A stretch of DNA of 64,000 nucleotides from Enterobacter sp. BIGb0383 (GTDB taxonomy: Bacteria > Pseudomonadota > Gammaproteobacteria > Enterobacterales > Enterobacteriaceae), in the NCBI RefSeq assembly GCF_003751845.1, contig NZ_RJKQ01000004.1, positions 236,929 to 300,928 on the forward strand. Reading direction: 5' to 3'. The position numbers and the translations under genes are program-made. Below, one piece after another: positions 18,232 to 25,802 of this stretch. How positions within the stretch are numbered: position 1 is the first letter of the stretch; each line of letters opens with the position of its first letter. The notes under the pieces are model-generated. The model did no database searches. It saw only the letters and a program-made list of their open reading frames with translations, and was not told where the DNA came from.

Positions 18232-19224
18232 TTAAATGACCGGCATAAATTTGCCATCCACCAGGGAAAAGAGGGGCGTAAACCAACGCATCTTTCTCTT
18301 TCCGTCATCACCGGTCACATAGTATGAAAGCGGATAAACCGTCGGGTCAGATTTATTGACGAACCTGACCAGACGGCCTTTGTTCATGACTTCGACAGTG
18401 TAATCATCCCAGTTGATCGGGATCATCTCAAAACCCGGGTTTTTAAAGCCGTCGACAAATTTATGGTTGTTGTACAACGCCTCTCTTGAGCTATCCGTCG
18501 CGCGCGTCCATGCATTCAACAGTTCTTTCATATTTTGTTTTATCGCGGCATTGTCCCTGGCGGCGAACAGACGCCATAGTTCTTCATAAGCCGCTTGTAA
18601 TGCCTGGACCTGCTGCGGTTTTCCCGTAAAAGGCGTCGCGTTGACCCAGCGCCACTGCGGAATGCCGTTTACGGTGACCTTCTGGGTAAATTTATACAGC
18701 GTCATGTCGGCTGGAAAATAATTTTTAATAACGTAGCGTTCTTCAAGATGGCCTTTCTCCACCTGTATTGCGGCTATTTTTTCTGCCAGCACTTCGCTTT
18801 TATTGTCACCAGAGACGGCGGCGTGCAGAATTCCGTCGCTTCCCGGCGATACGGTGAACTCAGCGAGGACTTTCCGATCTGCGCCCTTAAATAAGGCCAA
18901 CGAGACTTTGCAATGTGAATCAGGGCTAAAGGCCTCGCGTGAGGATGGACTCAGCGGCTTATCTGAAAACCAGCCTAATGCACCCACTTCAAGGGTAATG
19001 TCATTCTCACCGTTTTCGAGAACCAGCATCGAATTGGTGCTGGATGTGCCTACCCCTCTACCCGTTGCAGCGGAGTAGCGATTATCCTGACCGGTGACGC
19101 CGTTGGTTTTTATCGCACAAAACATCTGATTGATATCGAAGATAGATCGGATTTCAACGTTCGAGTTTGCCGCGCAATTTGCGGACAGAACCAGTAGCGC
19201 GGGTAGTAAAATACGTTTCATCAT
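18232..19224 (-). CDS. Secreted protein related to the T6SS candidate immunity protein (second copy)
   Basis: No named family recognised. The 330-residue product has a signal peptide (MKRILLPALLVLSANCAANS), so it should be periplasmic. It is a paralogue of the protein at 19498-20439: both share ENG-N-I--GAL, a PD--C motif, IP-W-WVNATP, and a C-terminal end with -FS---GK. The start codon overlaps the PAAR stop (ATGA at 19221-19224), so it is translated with that gene. I infer an immunity or accessory role in the T6SS island. It may be a remnant of an earlier effector-immunity pair, or the true partner of an effector carried on the PAAR protein. It is the last gene of the island, convergent with bcsZ. 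Confidence 0.6.
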   Translation of the reverse strand: MMKRILLPALLVLSANCAANSNVEIRSIFDINQMFCAIKTNGVTGQDNRYSAATGRGVGTSSTNSMLVLENGENDITLEVGALGWFSDKPLSPSSREAFSPDSHCKVSLALFKGADRKVLAEFTVSPGSDGILHAAVSGDNKSEVLAEKIAAIQVEKGHLEERYVIKNYFPADMTLYKFTQKVTVNGIPQWRWVNATPFTGKPQQVQALQAAYEELWRLFAARDNAAIKQNMKELLNAWTRATDSSREALYNNHKFVDGFKNPGFEMIPINWDDYTVEVMNKGRLVRFVNKSDPTVYPLSYYVTGDDGKRKMRWFTPLFSLVDGKFMPVI

Positions 19225-19487
19225 CCAATATTCACCGTGCCACCGCCGATAACAACCCCACCACAACTCACCGCATCGCCGGTACGAGCGGCGGGTTTAC
19301 CGTCAACGAAGACAGTCGCAGAGCCTCCGCTGATGGCCCGCGGATGCCCATGCGGTGCCAGAGGATCGCCCTGGCGGGCCAGCGGCATATTGTCCACTTT
19401 CACGGTCCCGGAACCTGCGGTAACCGGCGTCGGGGGATGGCTACCGTGGTTGGTTCCCGTATCACCTAATTTAACGGCATTGCCCAT
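19221..19487 (-). CDS. PAAR-domain protein (T6SS spike tip)
   Basis: Small PAAR protein of about 88 residues that sharpens the VgrG spike tip and can carry effectors. It starts MGNAVKLGDTGTNHGSHPP and shows the PAAR pattern of glycine-rich turns with metal-binding histidines (HGSHPPTPV, APHGHP) and a single cysteine near GDAVSCGG. No C-terminal toxin is attached. The open frame extends upstream to 19568, but AAGGA nine bases before ATG 19487 supports the shorter form. It lies between the two paralogous secreted proteins and overlaps the second by four bases. Confidence 0.88.
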   Translation of the reverse strand: MGNAVKLGDTGTNHGSHPPTPVTAGSGTVKVDNMPLARQGDPLAPHGHPRAISGGSATVFVDGKPAARTGDAVSCGGVVIGGGTVNIG

Positions 19488-19497
19488 ATCGCTATCC

Positions 19498-20439
19498 TTA
19501 TCTGATAATAAAAATCTTCCCTTTGATAATTGAGAAGTAAGGGTTGTAGGCGAAAACAATTTCGCCATCTTTATCCTGCAGACGCAGAGGGGAGTTTTGG
19601 TCTATGCCCTGAGCCAGCCTGAAAACGCGTCCGTTGCAGTAAGTCATCAGCTTATAATCACTCAAATTAAAATTAATGGGTGACAGCTCGCTGTTCATAA
19701 CATTTTCGGGTAAGCCGTAAGATTTGAAAATATCATCCGGCGTCATCCCTTCGGTTATCGCCATCTCCGCACTGGAGATAGTGGCCATTTCCTTCATTAA
19801 ATCAATATTTCTGGCTTTCATTGTATTCCAGATAACACGATAAACTTCTTGAATCTTGGGGATGGCTTTTTCTGATACCGGGGTTGCATTGACCCATGAC
19901 CAGGTGGGAATATTGGTCAAATTAACATCGCGGCCGACTCGGTGTAACCGTAATGGCTGGTCTTCCGCTAATTGCGTCTCATCAATACGGGGTTCTTTTT
20001 GCGTATTGTTATAGTTTGATGAGTCGGATGATATTATTTCACCTTGCTTATCAACTGATAGCGTAATTCGGGTAATTTGCTGGCTGTTATTTTCTGTATC
20101 TGCCGTAATGACGAGCTCACATTTGGCGTCGGGATATAGCGTGCTTTTATCTTCAGGATCCAGAGCCCCCATCAGGACTTCTATTTTATTTTTCCCGTTT
20201 TCAGCAAAGGCAGTAATATTAAAACCTGTGGAGATAGTCCCGCTAGAGTAACTGAAATTGTCAATCATAGGGAAATCGTTCACCCTGACCATGCAGGCGG
20301 CTCGGGTTGTTTTAAATGAAGCAAGGTATCTTATATCATTCATGGGTTCAGCTCTTAATTCGGAAGTGAAAATGAAGCCTAGTAAAAGACTACAGCATAG
20401 ATAAACGCCATTTTGATTTTTCTTTCTCAAGTTTATCAT
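19498..20439 (-). CDS. Secreted candidate immunity protein for the T6SS effector
   Basis: Product of 313 residues with a signal peptide (KK near the N-terminus, hydrophobic core VYLCCSLLLGFIF, likely cleavage after SELRA), so periplasmic. I do not recognise the family. Its start lies 50 bases inside the end of the effector gene, a tight coupling typical of toxin-immunity pairs. It shares several motifs with the protein at 18232-19224 (IPTWSWVNATP against IPQWRWVNATP). Low G+C, like the effector. Inference: it neutralises the effector in the periplasm. Alternatively it could be an accessory secreted protein; no experiment is implied by the sequence. Confidence 0.6.
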   Translation of the reverse strand: MINLRKKNQNGVYLCCSLLLGFIFTSELRAEPMNDIRYLASFKTTRAACMVRVNDFPMIDNFSYSSGTISTGFNITAFAENGKNKIEVLMGALDPEDKSTLYPDAKCELVITADTENNSQQITRITLSVDKQGEIISSDSSNYNNTQKEPRIDETQLAEDQPLRLHRVGRDVNLTNIPTWSWVNATPVSEKAIPKIQEVYRVIWNTMKARNIDLMKEMATISSAEMAITEGMTPDDIFKSYGLPENVMNSELSPINFNLSDYKLMTYCNGRVFRLAQGIDQNSPLRLQDKDGEIVFAYNPYFSIIKGKIFIIR

Positions 20440-22024
20440 GTAAGATCCATTCTTTTTTGTTATCTACATAAGACTGTTTTGCAGTTCCAGTTGTAGACGT
20501 GGTTTCAGAAACACGTTGACCATTTGTGGCCTTCGCCCGGCCTTTGCCTTTTGAAATGCCAGCGCTTGCACTTGCACCAACCTCTAGTTTGACACCATTG
20601 TGATAGAATATCATCTCGATTCGTTTTTGCGCGGTCGTATCGAATGCGACAATCCCTTCTGCAGAGGCTTTGCCAAATATCTCGACCGAAGCGTCAATAG
20701 CAAAAACGCCCTCAATGACAGTAAACGTCACTCCTGCTCTGGCATTTGCTTCTACGGAAAGCGCAAATTTTACTTCATTATCCCCTTCTACTCGCCAGTC
20801 CCATGCATTATCCGGTCCTGACTCAAATGCCAGGGCAACGTTGATCGTTCCTGAGGCAATCAGGTTGAACTTTAAGCCCGCATAAGCACCATCCTTTCCC
20901 TCATTGACCGCTTTTTCACGTGCTGCAAGCTGCTGCCTGATAATGTCTGTTACGCTTTCAACGCCATACCATGCTGCAAACGCCTGAAGTAAATCGAGAG
21001 TTACTCGAATTCCAGCTAGTGGTTTAAGTCCTACAGATAATTTTCCTTTCATATAAACGGTGTTAGTTTTATCATCCTCTGTCAGCTCAGCGCCACCGTT
21101 TATCGACAGTTTAGGATAGAGTATTTCCGTGTCCAGTATCTTGAATTGCACCCCCTTACCTTCATTTGTAGATAGCGATTTTCCGATTAGACCTATTGCT
21201 CTTGTTGTATCCTGAAGCAACGACAGGTCTTTGGCTCTTTTTTTAAAATCGGCTTTTATCTTTTGTGAGAAATCATGGGGTGGCTCTTTCCCTATTTCAT
21301 AGGAAATGGTGCCGTCAATATCTAGTGAGTCTGTTATTGAATATCGTGGAAGTTTTGTCCAGCCACGAGCATCTCTATTTTCCATTCCGGCATCTTTGTT
21401 TTCCTTACGTTTTTCTTTTATAAGTGTCTTGTCAGAAAGCTCAGAAACGTCCTGTTTTAAACCAATGGTAACACCTACGTTCCATTTGTATTTTGGATAA
21501 ATAGATATTATTGACATAAAACGGTCGCGTGGGGAGATATTCAATATCTGCTTAACGCCGTCAACAAAATTTATCTCTCCGTTAACGAAAGATTCCCCTT
21601 GGCATTGGCCAACGCGAAGAATGTACTTGTTTGCAGGGATCCAATCTAAAGCATCTTTTCCTAGTATGTTTTTACCAAGAAAACTCACGGCGTCATCTTT
21701 ATTTAACTCTTTGGCTTTTGATTTGTCATAGTTGACGTCGTAGTCAATTTCAGCTTTCGTAAACGACTTGAGTGTATCTTTTTTAGATATGTCATAAATA
21801 ACCCCCTTGGGGCACTCTGGATTGTTTGAAATACATCCTTTTCCAACCAGTTTTAGTTTTATTGAGAGTGGGTTTACATCTTTGTTTATTATTTTTATTG
21901 ATGATGCAAAAACATCCTGTTTATATGTATATGTTTTTTTTCCGACGCTTAAGGTGAAGGAGTGAATGCATGAGTCAGGGTTTTTGCAATTACACGATGG
22001 TGAGCCTGCTGTTAAGCTTAACAT
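20390..22024 (-). CDS. Putative T6SS cargo effector of unknown family
   Basis: The 544-residue protein has no domain I can name. Its position directly after vgrG and a DUF4123 adaptor, and before a secreted small protein, marks it as a likely T6SS cargo effector. The N-terminus is cysteine-rich (SCNCKNPDSC) with no signal peptide, as expected for cargo. The middle is lysine-rich. About residues 330-500 form alternating, Ala/Gly/Val-rich segments (LIASGTINVALAFESG, GASASAGISKGKGRA) that look beta-rich or membrane-active. With the candidate immunity protein in the periplasm, an envelope target is inferred. A good ribosome site, AAAGGA, precedes ATG 22024. The gene is strikingly AT-rich (16 of 60 G/C at 21841-21900) against its vgrG neighbour, indicating recent acquisition. 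Confidence 0.6.
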   Translation of the reverse strand: MLSLTAGSPSCNCKNPDSCIHSFTLSVGKKTYTYKQDVFASSIKIINKDVNPLSIKLKLVGKGCISNNPECPKGVIYDISKKDTLKSFTKAEIDYDVNYDKSKAKELNKDDAVSFLGKNILGKDALDWIPANKYILRVGQCQGESFVNGEINFVDGVKQILNISPRDRFMSIISIYPKYKWNVGVTIGLKQDVSELSDKTLIKEKRKENKDAGMENRDARGWTKLPRYSITDSLDIDGTISYEIGKEPPHDFSQKIKADFKKRAKDLSLLQDTTRAIGLIGKSLSTNEGKGVQFKILDTEILYPKLSINGGAELTEDDKTNTVYMKGKLSVGLKPLAGIRVTLDLLQAFAAWYGVESVTDIIRQQLAAREKAVNEGKDGAYAGLKFNLIASGTINVALAFESGPDNAWDWRVEGDNEVKFALSVEANARAGVTFTVIEGVFAIDASVEIFGKASAEGIVAFDTTAQKRIEMIFYHNGVKLEVGASASAGISKGKGRAKATNGQRVSETTSTTGTAKQSYVDNKKEWILHDKLEKEKSKWRLSML

Positions 22025-22036
22025 TTTTAATCCTTT

Positions 22037-22849
22037 TTACAGTGGAACATTACCTAATTCAACAAGTAAGAGGCTTTCTGCTTTGTACGCACCATCTTCA
22101 AACTCTGTGCAGAGTACTGACTTGAATTCTGATGGGATACTCTCCAGGTCAAGGCAATGGTGTTCACTGAACAAATAGAACAATCCCCGAATACTACGAT
22201 CGTCCGTAATGCCCTGTTCTTTTAGCCAGCGAAATATTTCCCCTATATTTTTTGCATCGACAACGGTTTCAGGGGGAGTCCAGGCTTTAACTTTTTCCAC
22301 CAGTCCATCAACGTACCGTTGCTCAAAGATGACTGTCAGACCATCCATCTGTTCCTGGGTGATCCGCATCATCTTCCTTTTCGAGACGCTGCCCGAAGGA
22401 TAGGTTTCTTTTAATTCAGCAAAATTTTCGCGATGCAGGTTTCCCTGCCAGTGGGTTGCTATCGTATCTATCGGCCCGAGGAATGAATGCTGCTCCCAGG
22501 GGGAAAGGACAGACAGAAACGACCAGATATTGCGCGGGTCGTAGAATCGGAAGAAAACGGGTTTTTCTTCATTCGGGATCTGCACATGCAGATATTTTCG
22601 TAAATGCTGGCGCAGATCTTTCAGCGAGGCCTGACTTTCCAGAAAAATGCCCCAGGGAGTCTCCCGCTGCATAAGCCAGTGCCGTACTGCGTCATCAACC
22701 TGAACCAGCCAGGGGGCCAGACGCCCTATCTCCTCGGGGACCGGGTCTGCATACAGGCTGGCATGCGGTGGGTCGAGATCGTCCAGCATTGCTGACAGTC
22801 CCGGTTCCGCGGCGGTATCAACGATTGCCCATGTGGTTGCTTCACTCAT
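22037..22849 (-). CDS. DUF4123-type T6SS effector adaptor/chaperone
   Basis: Product of 270 residues that matches the DUF4123 (Tap/TEC) adaptor family by context and pattern: an N-terminal half with [43 protein letters not shown], and FFRFYDPRN. Such adaptors bind a cargo effector and load it on the cognate VgrG. ATG 22849 is chosen because it overlaps the vgrG stop by eight bases; the longer open frame has no support. It ends 12 bases before the effector start. The G+C falls from high at its 5' end to low toward the effector, so the transfer junction may lie within or just after this gene. Confidence 0.85.
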   Translation of the reverse strand: MSEATTWAIVDTAAEPGLSAMLDDLDPPHASLYADPVPEEIGRLAPWLVQVDDAVRHWLMQRETPWGIFLESQASLKDLRQHLRKYLHVQIPNEEKPVFFRFYDPRNIWSFLSVLSPWEQHSFLGPIDTIATHWQGNLHRENFAELKETYPSGSVSKRKMMRITQEQMDGLTVIFEQRYVDGLVEKVKAWTPPETVVDAKNIGEIFRWLKEQGITDDRSIRGLFYLFSEHHCLDLESIPSEFKSVLCTEFEDGAYKAESLLLVELGNVPL

Positions 22850-24812
22850 TTTGGTTTTTTTCCTCCATCGGACAGTGCGCCACAAACATCGTCCCCTGCG
22901 CCGCAGCGGCCTTTAAGATCGCCGGATCTGCCGGTATCGCCAGGTCACCCGGGCTGCCGCCGGAGTTAAGGTTGATGGCCGGGCCTTTAACATCGACGCC
23001 GCCGGCATGGACTACCACAAAGCTGCCGCCCACGCGCAGCGTCAGCTTGCTGCCGCTCTGGATGGTCAGGTCGCCGTTGACGTCCAGGCTAAAGATGCCG
23101 CCAATTTTTTGGGCGAGGTCGCCTTTAATCTGTAGGCCCGCATCCCCGTCGATCATCGACAGGCTGTTACCGGTGGTTTTATGATCCTGATTGCCTTCCA
23201 CCGTCACCTTGCGGTGATTCGCGACAACCAGCTCCTCGTCATGTCCGATACTGGTGGTGCGGTTGTAGTCCACGCGCTCATTGCTTGAGTTCAGCACCCG
23301 CACGTTCATATTTTTCTGGGCGTGGATAAAGATCTCTTCCTGCCCGGCCTCATCCTCAAAGCGCAGCTCGTTAAAGCCTTTGCCCTTATGGCTCTGGGAG
23401 CGGATAACCGTTTTGGTTTTGTGCTGCGGCAGCGGGTAGGGGGCAAGGTTGGTGGCGTGGAAGGTGCGTCCGGTGACGATGGGTTGGTCAGGATCGCCTT
23501 CGAGGAAACTGACCACCACCTCATGGCCGATACGCGGGATAGCCATCATCCCGTACTGTCCGCCCGCCCAGCCCTGGCTGACGCGTACCCAGCATGAGCT
23601 CTGGTCATCGCTCGCGCCGTAGCGATCCCACGGGAACTGGACTTTGATGCGGCCGTATTTGTCGCAGTAAATCTCCTCGCCCGCCGGGCCGGTAACGATG
23701 GCGATCTGCGGTCCGTCCACCATCGGTTTGTGGGATAGCTGCGGTCGCCAGGTACTGGCCGCTTTGATCGCGTCGAAGGTATTATTGAGCGTGGTCGGCT
23801 CGCCTCCGCCTTCCTCTTCGAGAGCCTGCGGCTGGCGACCCACGTGCACCACGCCCACCACCTGCCAGGCGATATTCAGCGTCGCGTTGGGGTGTTCCGT
23901 CATCGGGAAGCTATAACCCGGGCGCAGCGCTGCACAGTTGGATTCACCCTGGCCGGTGGCGGCATCGTTACGCAGGGCATCGAGGCGGAACCCGGTAAAC
24001 GCTTTCCCGCTCGGGTCCTGCTTAAAACGGCCGGGATAGTCGTAGTGCTCGTACTGCTCCCGCTGATGGTCCAGAGCGTTGCTCATTTTCTTATGGGAGA
24101 GACCGTAGGCCGGGGTTTTAAAGCTGTAATCCTTCAGCTCCACGCCTGCGGTGCTGACCGTTTCGGCATAGCGAAAACGACGGATAAACGCGCCGTGGGC
24201 CAGGCCCTGGCTGGCGAGGTTAAAGAACAGCGGTTCGCCTTTTTCCAGCGCGCCCGCGTCATCGGAAAATACCACCCGGTGTTTGCCCGCTTCGTACTCA
24301 TGGAACCAGTACATGCCCTCTTCGGCTGCGAGGCGGTTGATAAAGTCGAGGTCGCTCTCCCGGTACTGGACACAGTATTCCCGCACAGCATGGTCATGGC
24401 GCAGGGCAAAGGCATAATCGGTGATACCGGCTTCCTGCAGCAGGCTGCTGATAATTTCATCGGGCTTTTTGGTCTGGAAGATACGGGCGTTGGTGCGCAG
24501 GCTGCTGCGCCACAGGGCCGGACGCACTTCCGCCTGATAGCGGGTGCGGCGAAAGCCGGTGTCGCCCTGGGTAAAGCGGCTGACGATGCCGCTGATACGA
24601 CGCTGGAGGACACCTTCGTACCAGACCTGTAGCTCGCAGGTCTGGTCAAGCACTGCGCCAAAATCGATCCCCGGCTGGGGGCTGGCGAGATTAATCGACA
24701 GGGAGAAGGGCGTGTTCAGCGCTTCCCGTAGCTCAAAATCCACCACTGCAAAGGTGCCTGCCGGCAGATCGCCGAGCGTCACCGTAAACTGAAGTCCCGT
24801 GAGATTTGCCAC
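22842..24812 (-). CDS. vgrG: T6SS spike protein VgrG
   Basis: Trimeric spike of the type VI secretion needle. The 656-residue product begins [20 protein letters not shown] after a GTG start at 24812, supported by GGAGAGGAAC; the frame continues upstream to 24938 without support. It contains the phage gp27-like and gp5-like parts (FRFRYAETV region, then [29 protein letters not shown]) and a C-terminal beta-helix with DUF2345-like repeats. After that comes only a short tail, so this is not an evolved VgrG with a fused toxin. It probably delivers the downstream cargo through the DUF4123 protein. Confidence 0.95.
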   Translation of the reverse strand: MANLTGLQFTVTLGDLPAGTFAVVDFELREALNTPFSLSINLASPQPGIDFGAVLDQTCELQVWYEGVLQRRISGIVSRFTQGDTGFRRTRYQAEVRPALWRSSLRTNARIFQTKKPDEIISSLLQEAGITDYAFALRHDHAVREYCVQYRESDLDFINRLAAEEGMYWFHEYEAGKHRVVFSDDAGALEKGEPLFFNLASQGLAHGAFIRRFRYAETVSTAGVELKDYSFKTPAYGLSHKKMSNALDHQREQYEHYDYPGRFKQDPSGKAFTGFRLDALRNDAATGQGESNCAALRPGYSFPMTEHPNATLNIAWQVVGVVHVGRQPQALEEEGGGEPTTLNNTFDAIKAASTWRPQLSHKPMVDGPQIAIVTGPAGEEIYCDKYGRIKVQFPWDRYGASDDQSSCWVRVSQGWAGGQYGMMAIPRIGHEVVVSFLEGDPDQPIVTGRTFHATNLAPYPLPQHKTKTVIRSQSHKGKGFNELRFEDEAGQEEIFIHAQKNMNVRVLNSSNERVDYNRTTSIGHDEELVVANHRKVTVEGNQDHKTTGNSLSMIDGDAGLQIKGDLAQKIGGIFSLDVNGDLTIQSGSKLTLRVGGSFVVVHAGGVDVKGPAINLNSGGSPGDLAIPADPAILKAAAAQGTMFVAHCPMEEKNQNE

Positions 24813-24902
24813 CGTTCCTCTCCTTATGTCCCTGTTCCCATGGCTACCGCACACCCGATGGACATCGTGTGTGAGAGCGGTAGTGCCTGAAAAATAGCTG
24901 TG

Positions 24903-24930
24903 CTCAGGTCTGGCTGAGGCCACACCTGAG
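24903..24930. other. Hairpin between hcp and vgrG
   Basis: Arms CTCAGGT/ACCTGAG (24903-24909, 24924-24930) enclose TGGC/GCCA (24911-24914, 24919-24922), forming one long stem-loop with a single mismatch. It lies downstream of the hcp terminator and upstream of vgrG on the minus strand; it may affect processing or translation of the vgrG message. Confidence 0.5.
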
Positions 24931-24940
24931 TACAGCAACT

Positions 24941-24964
24941 AAAAAGCCCGGGCCGTAGCCCGGG
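24941..24964 (-). terminator. Terminator directly after hcp
   Basis: Read on the minus strand, a 7-bp GC stem (24958-24964 with 24947-24953), a four-base loop and a five-base T run (AAAAA 24941-24945 on the plus strand). It starts eight bases after the hcp stop, so part of the transcription should end here and hcp should be made in excess of vgrG. Confidence 0.8.
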
Positions 24965-24972
24965 GCAGTTGC

Positions 24973-25491
24973 TTACGCTTCGATCGGCGCACGCCAGTCG
25001 TCAGAGCCAGAGGTGCCGGCGACGGTGTGTTCCCAGTCGATTTTGCGGTAGGCCACGGAAACTTCGATCAACTGAGTGAAGTCAGATTTCTGCGGGTCCT
25101 GGCAGTGCGGCATCTGGCAGTCGATATCCACGATGGTCGCGTCGGTCAGGGTGGTAGAGAAGAAGTGCTCCTGCTTACCTTCCACGGAGGTGCGGTACCA
25201 TTTCAGGGTGATGGTCGGCAGCATCTCGCCGGAAGCCAGGGCGTTGTACATCAGCGGAACGGCTTTGTTCAGCGCGACGGTGAATTTAAACGGTTTGTGT
25301 ACGCGCTGGCCGGACGGCTGACCGGACTGCGGGTCAGTCGGGACGGTCACCACGTGTTTGAATTCCTGGACCAGCATCTCGTCTTCGTGGCCTTCGACAT
25401 AGATGTTGCCGACGGAATCAGAGGTGAAGGCACCAGCGGTAATGTTGCCCTGAGTTTTACCTTCGATGCTGATATAACATGGGGTTGGCAT
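24973..25491 (-). CDS. hcp: T6SS tube protein Hcp
   Basis: Hexameric ring protein that stacks into the type VI inner tube and is secreted. The 172-residue product starts MPTPCYISIEGKTQGNITAG, which is the conserved Hcp start in Enterobacteriaceae, and shows the VQEFKHVVTVPTDPQSGQ and WYRTSVEGKQEHFFSTTL segments of the family. ATG 25491 has AGGAG seven bases upstream; the ATG six bases earlier is too close to it. It leads the minus-strand island. No tss sheath, baseplate or ClpV genes are present in the window, so it must work with a T6SS encoded elsewhere. Confidence 0.96.
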   Translation of the reverse strand: MPTPCYISIEGKTQGNITAGAFTSDSVGNIYVEGHEDEMLVQEFKHVVTVPTDPQSGQPSGQRVHKPFKFTVALNKAVPLMYNALASGEMLPTITLKWYRTSVEGKQEHFFSTTLTDATIVDIDCQMPHCQDPQKSDFTQLIEVSVAYRKIDWEHTVAGTSGSDDWRAPIEA

Positions 25492-25618
25492 AGTCATGCT
25501 CCTTGCTGAGTTAACGTGTGTGTAATAACGCGTTAAAGAGATAGCAATTTGCGTGCCAATTTTTATTTTATTGATTTATAAAGATAAAATAAAATCAAGC
25601 GTTTTTCTGAACGGTCGT

Positions 25619-25637
25619 TTGAGCAAGAAGTTGCGCA
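25619..25637. repeat. 19-base direct repeat, copy 1
   Basis: Identical to 25690-25708. Each copy is itself built of two near-palindromic octamers, TTGAGCAA and TTGCGCA(A), separated by GAAG. This copy has the full second octamer TTGCGCAA. Confidence 0.7.
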
Positions 25638-25689
25638 AACCATTCAGATTCACGGCGTTTATTGCCAAAAAAGTGATTTGTTCTGAAAG

Positions 25690-25708
25690 TTGAGCAAGAA
25701 GTTGCGCA
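25690..25708. repeat. 19-base direct repeat, copy 2
   Basis: Second copy of the 19-base repeat upstream of hcp, followed at once by GAATGCGCAG, which resembles a further partial half-site. Confidence 0.7.
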
Positions 25709-25755
25709 GAATGCGCAGATATAGCGAAATGCAAAAAGTGCTATTTATGCGCATA

Positions 25756-25787
25756 AAAAACCCCGCGCGGGCAGCAGCGGGGTTTTT
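25756..25787 (-). terminator. Terminator of bcsEFG
   Basis: Perfect 11-bp stem AAAAACCCCGC (25756-25766) and GCGGGGTTTTT (25777-25787) with T runs on both strands. It lies 16 bases after the bcsG stop and would also block plus-strand read-through. Confidence 0.9.
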
Positions 25788-25802
25788 CGTCATTGCGATG
25801 GG

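Larger units (their letters stand above)
25498..25755 (-). promoter_or_regulatory. hcp regulatory region with palindromes and 19-base direct repeats
   Basis: No gene is visible. The region holds a perfect 10-base palindrome TAACGCGTTA at 25526-25535, a perfect 11-base AT inverted repeat (TTTTATTTTAT 25561-25571, ATAAAATAAAA 25584-25594), and two identical 19-base copies of TTGAGCAAGAAGTTGCGCA at 25619-25637 and 25690-25708, starting 71 bases apart. The spacing, close to a whole number of helical turns, suggests binding sites for a cooperative activator or repressor of hcp. The factor is not identifiable from the sequence. Confidence 0.5.

Noticed and set aside
22842-24812. VgrG with a fused C-terminal toxin
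   Set aside because: The chain stops shortly after the DUF2345-like region; the remaining tail is too short for an effector domain.
18232-25491. A full type VI secretion system
   Set aside because: Only hcp, vgrG, an adaptor, PAAR and effector-type genes are present; no sheath, baseplate, membrane-complex or ClpV genes, so it is an orphan effector island.
25619-25708. Two spaced repeats upstream of hcp as a CRISPR remnant
   Set aside because: Only two 19-base copies, no further repeats and no cas genes; better explained as protein-binding sites.
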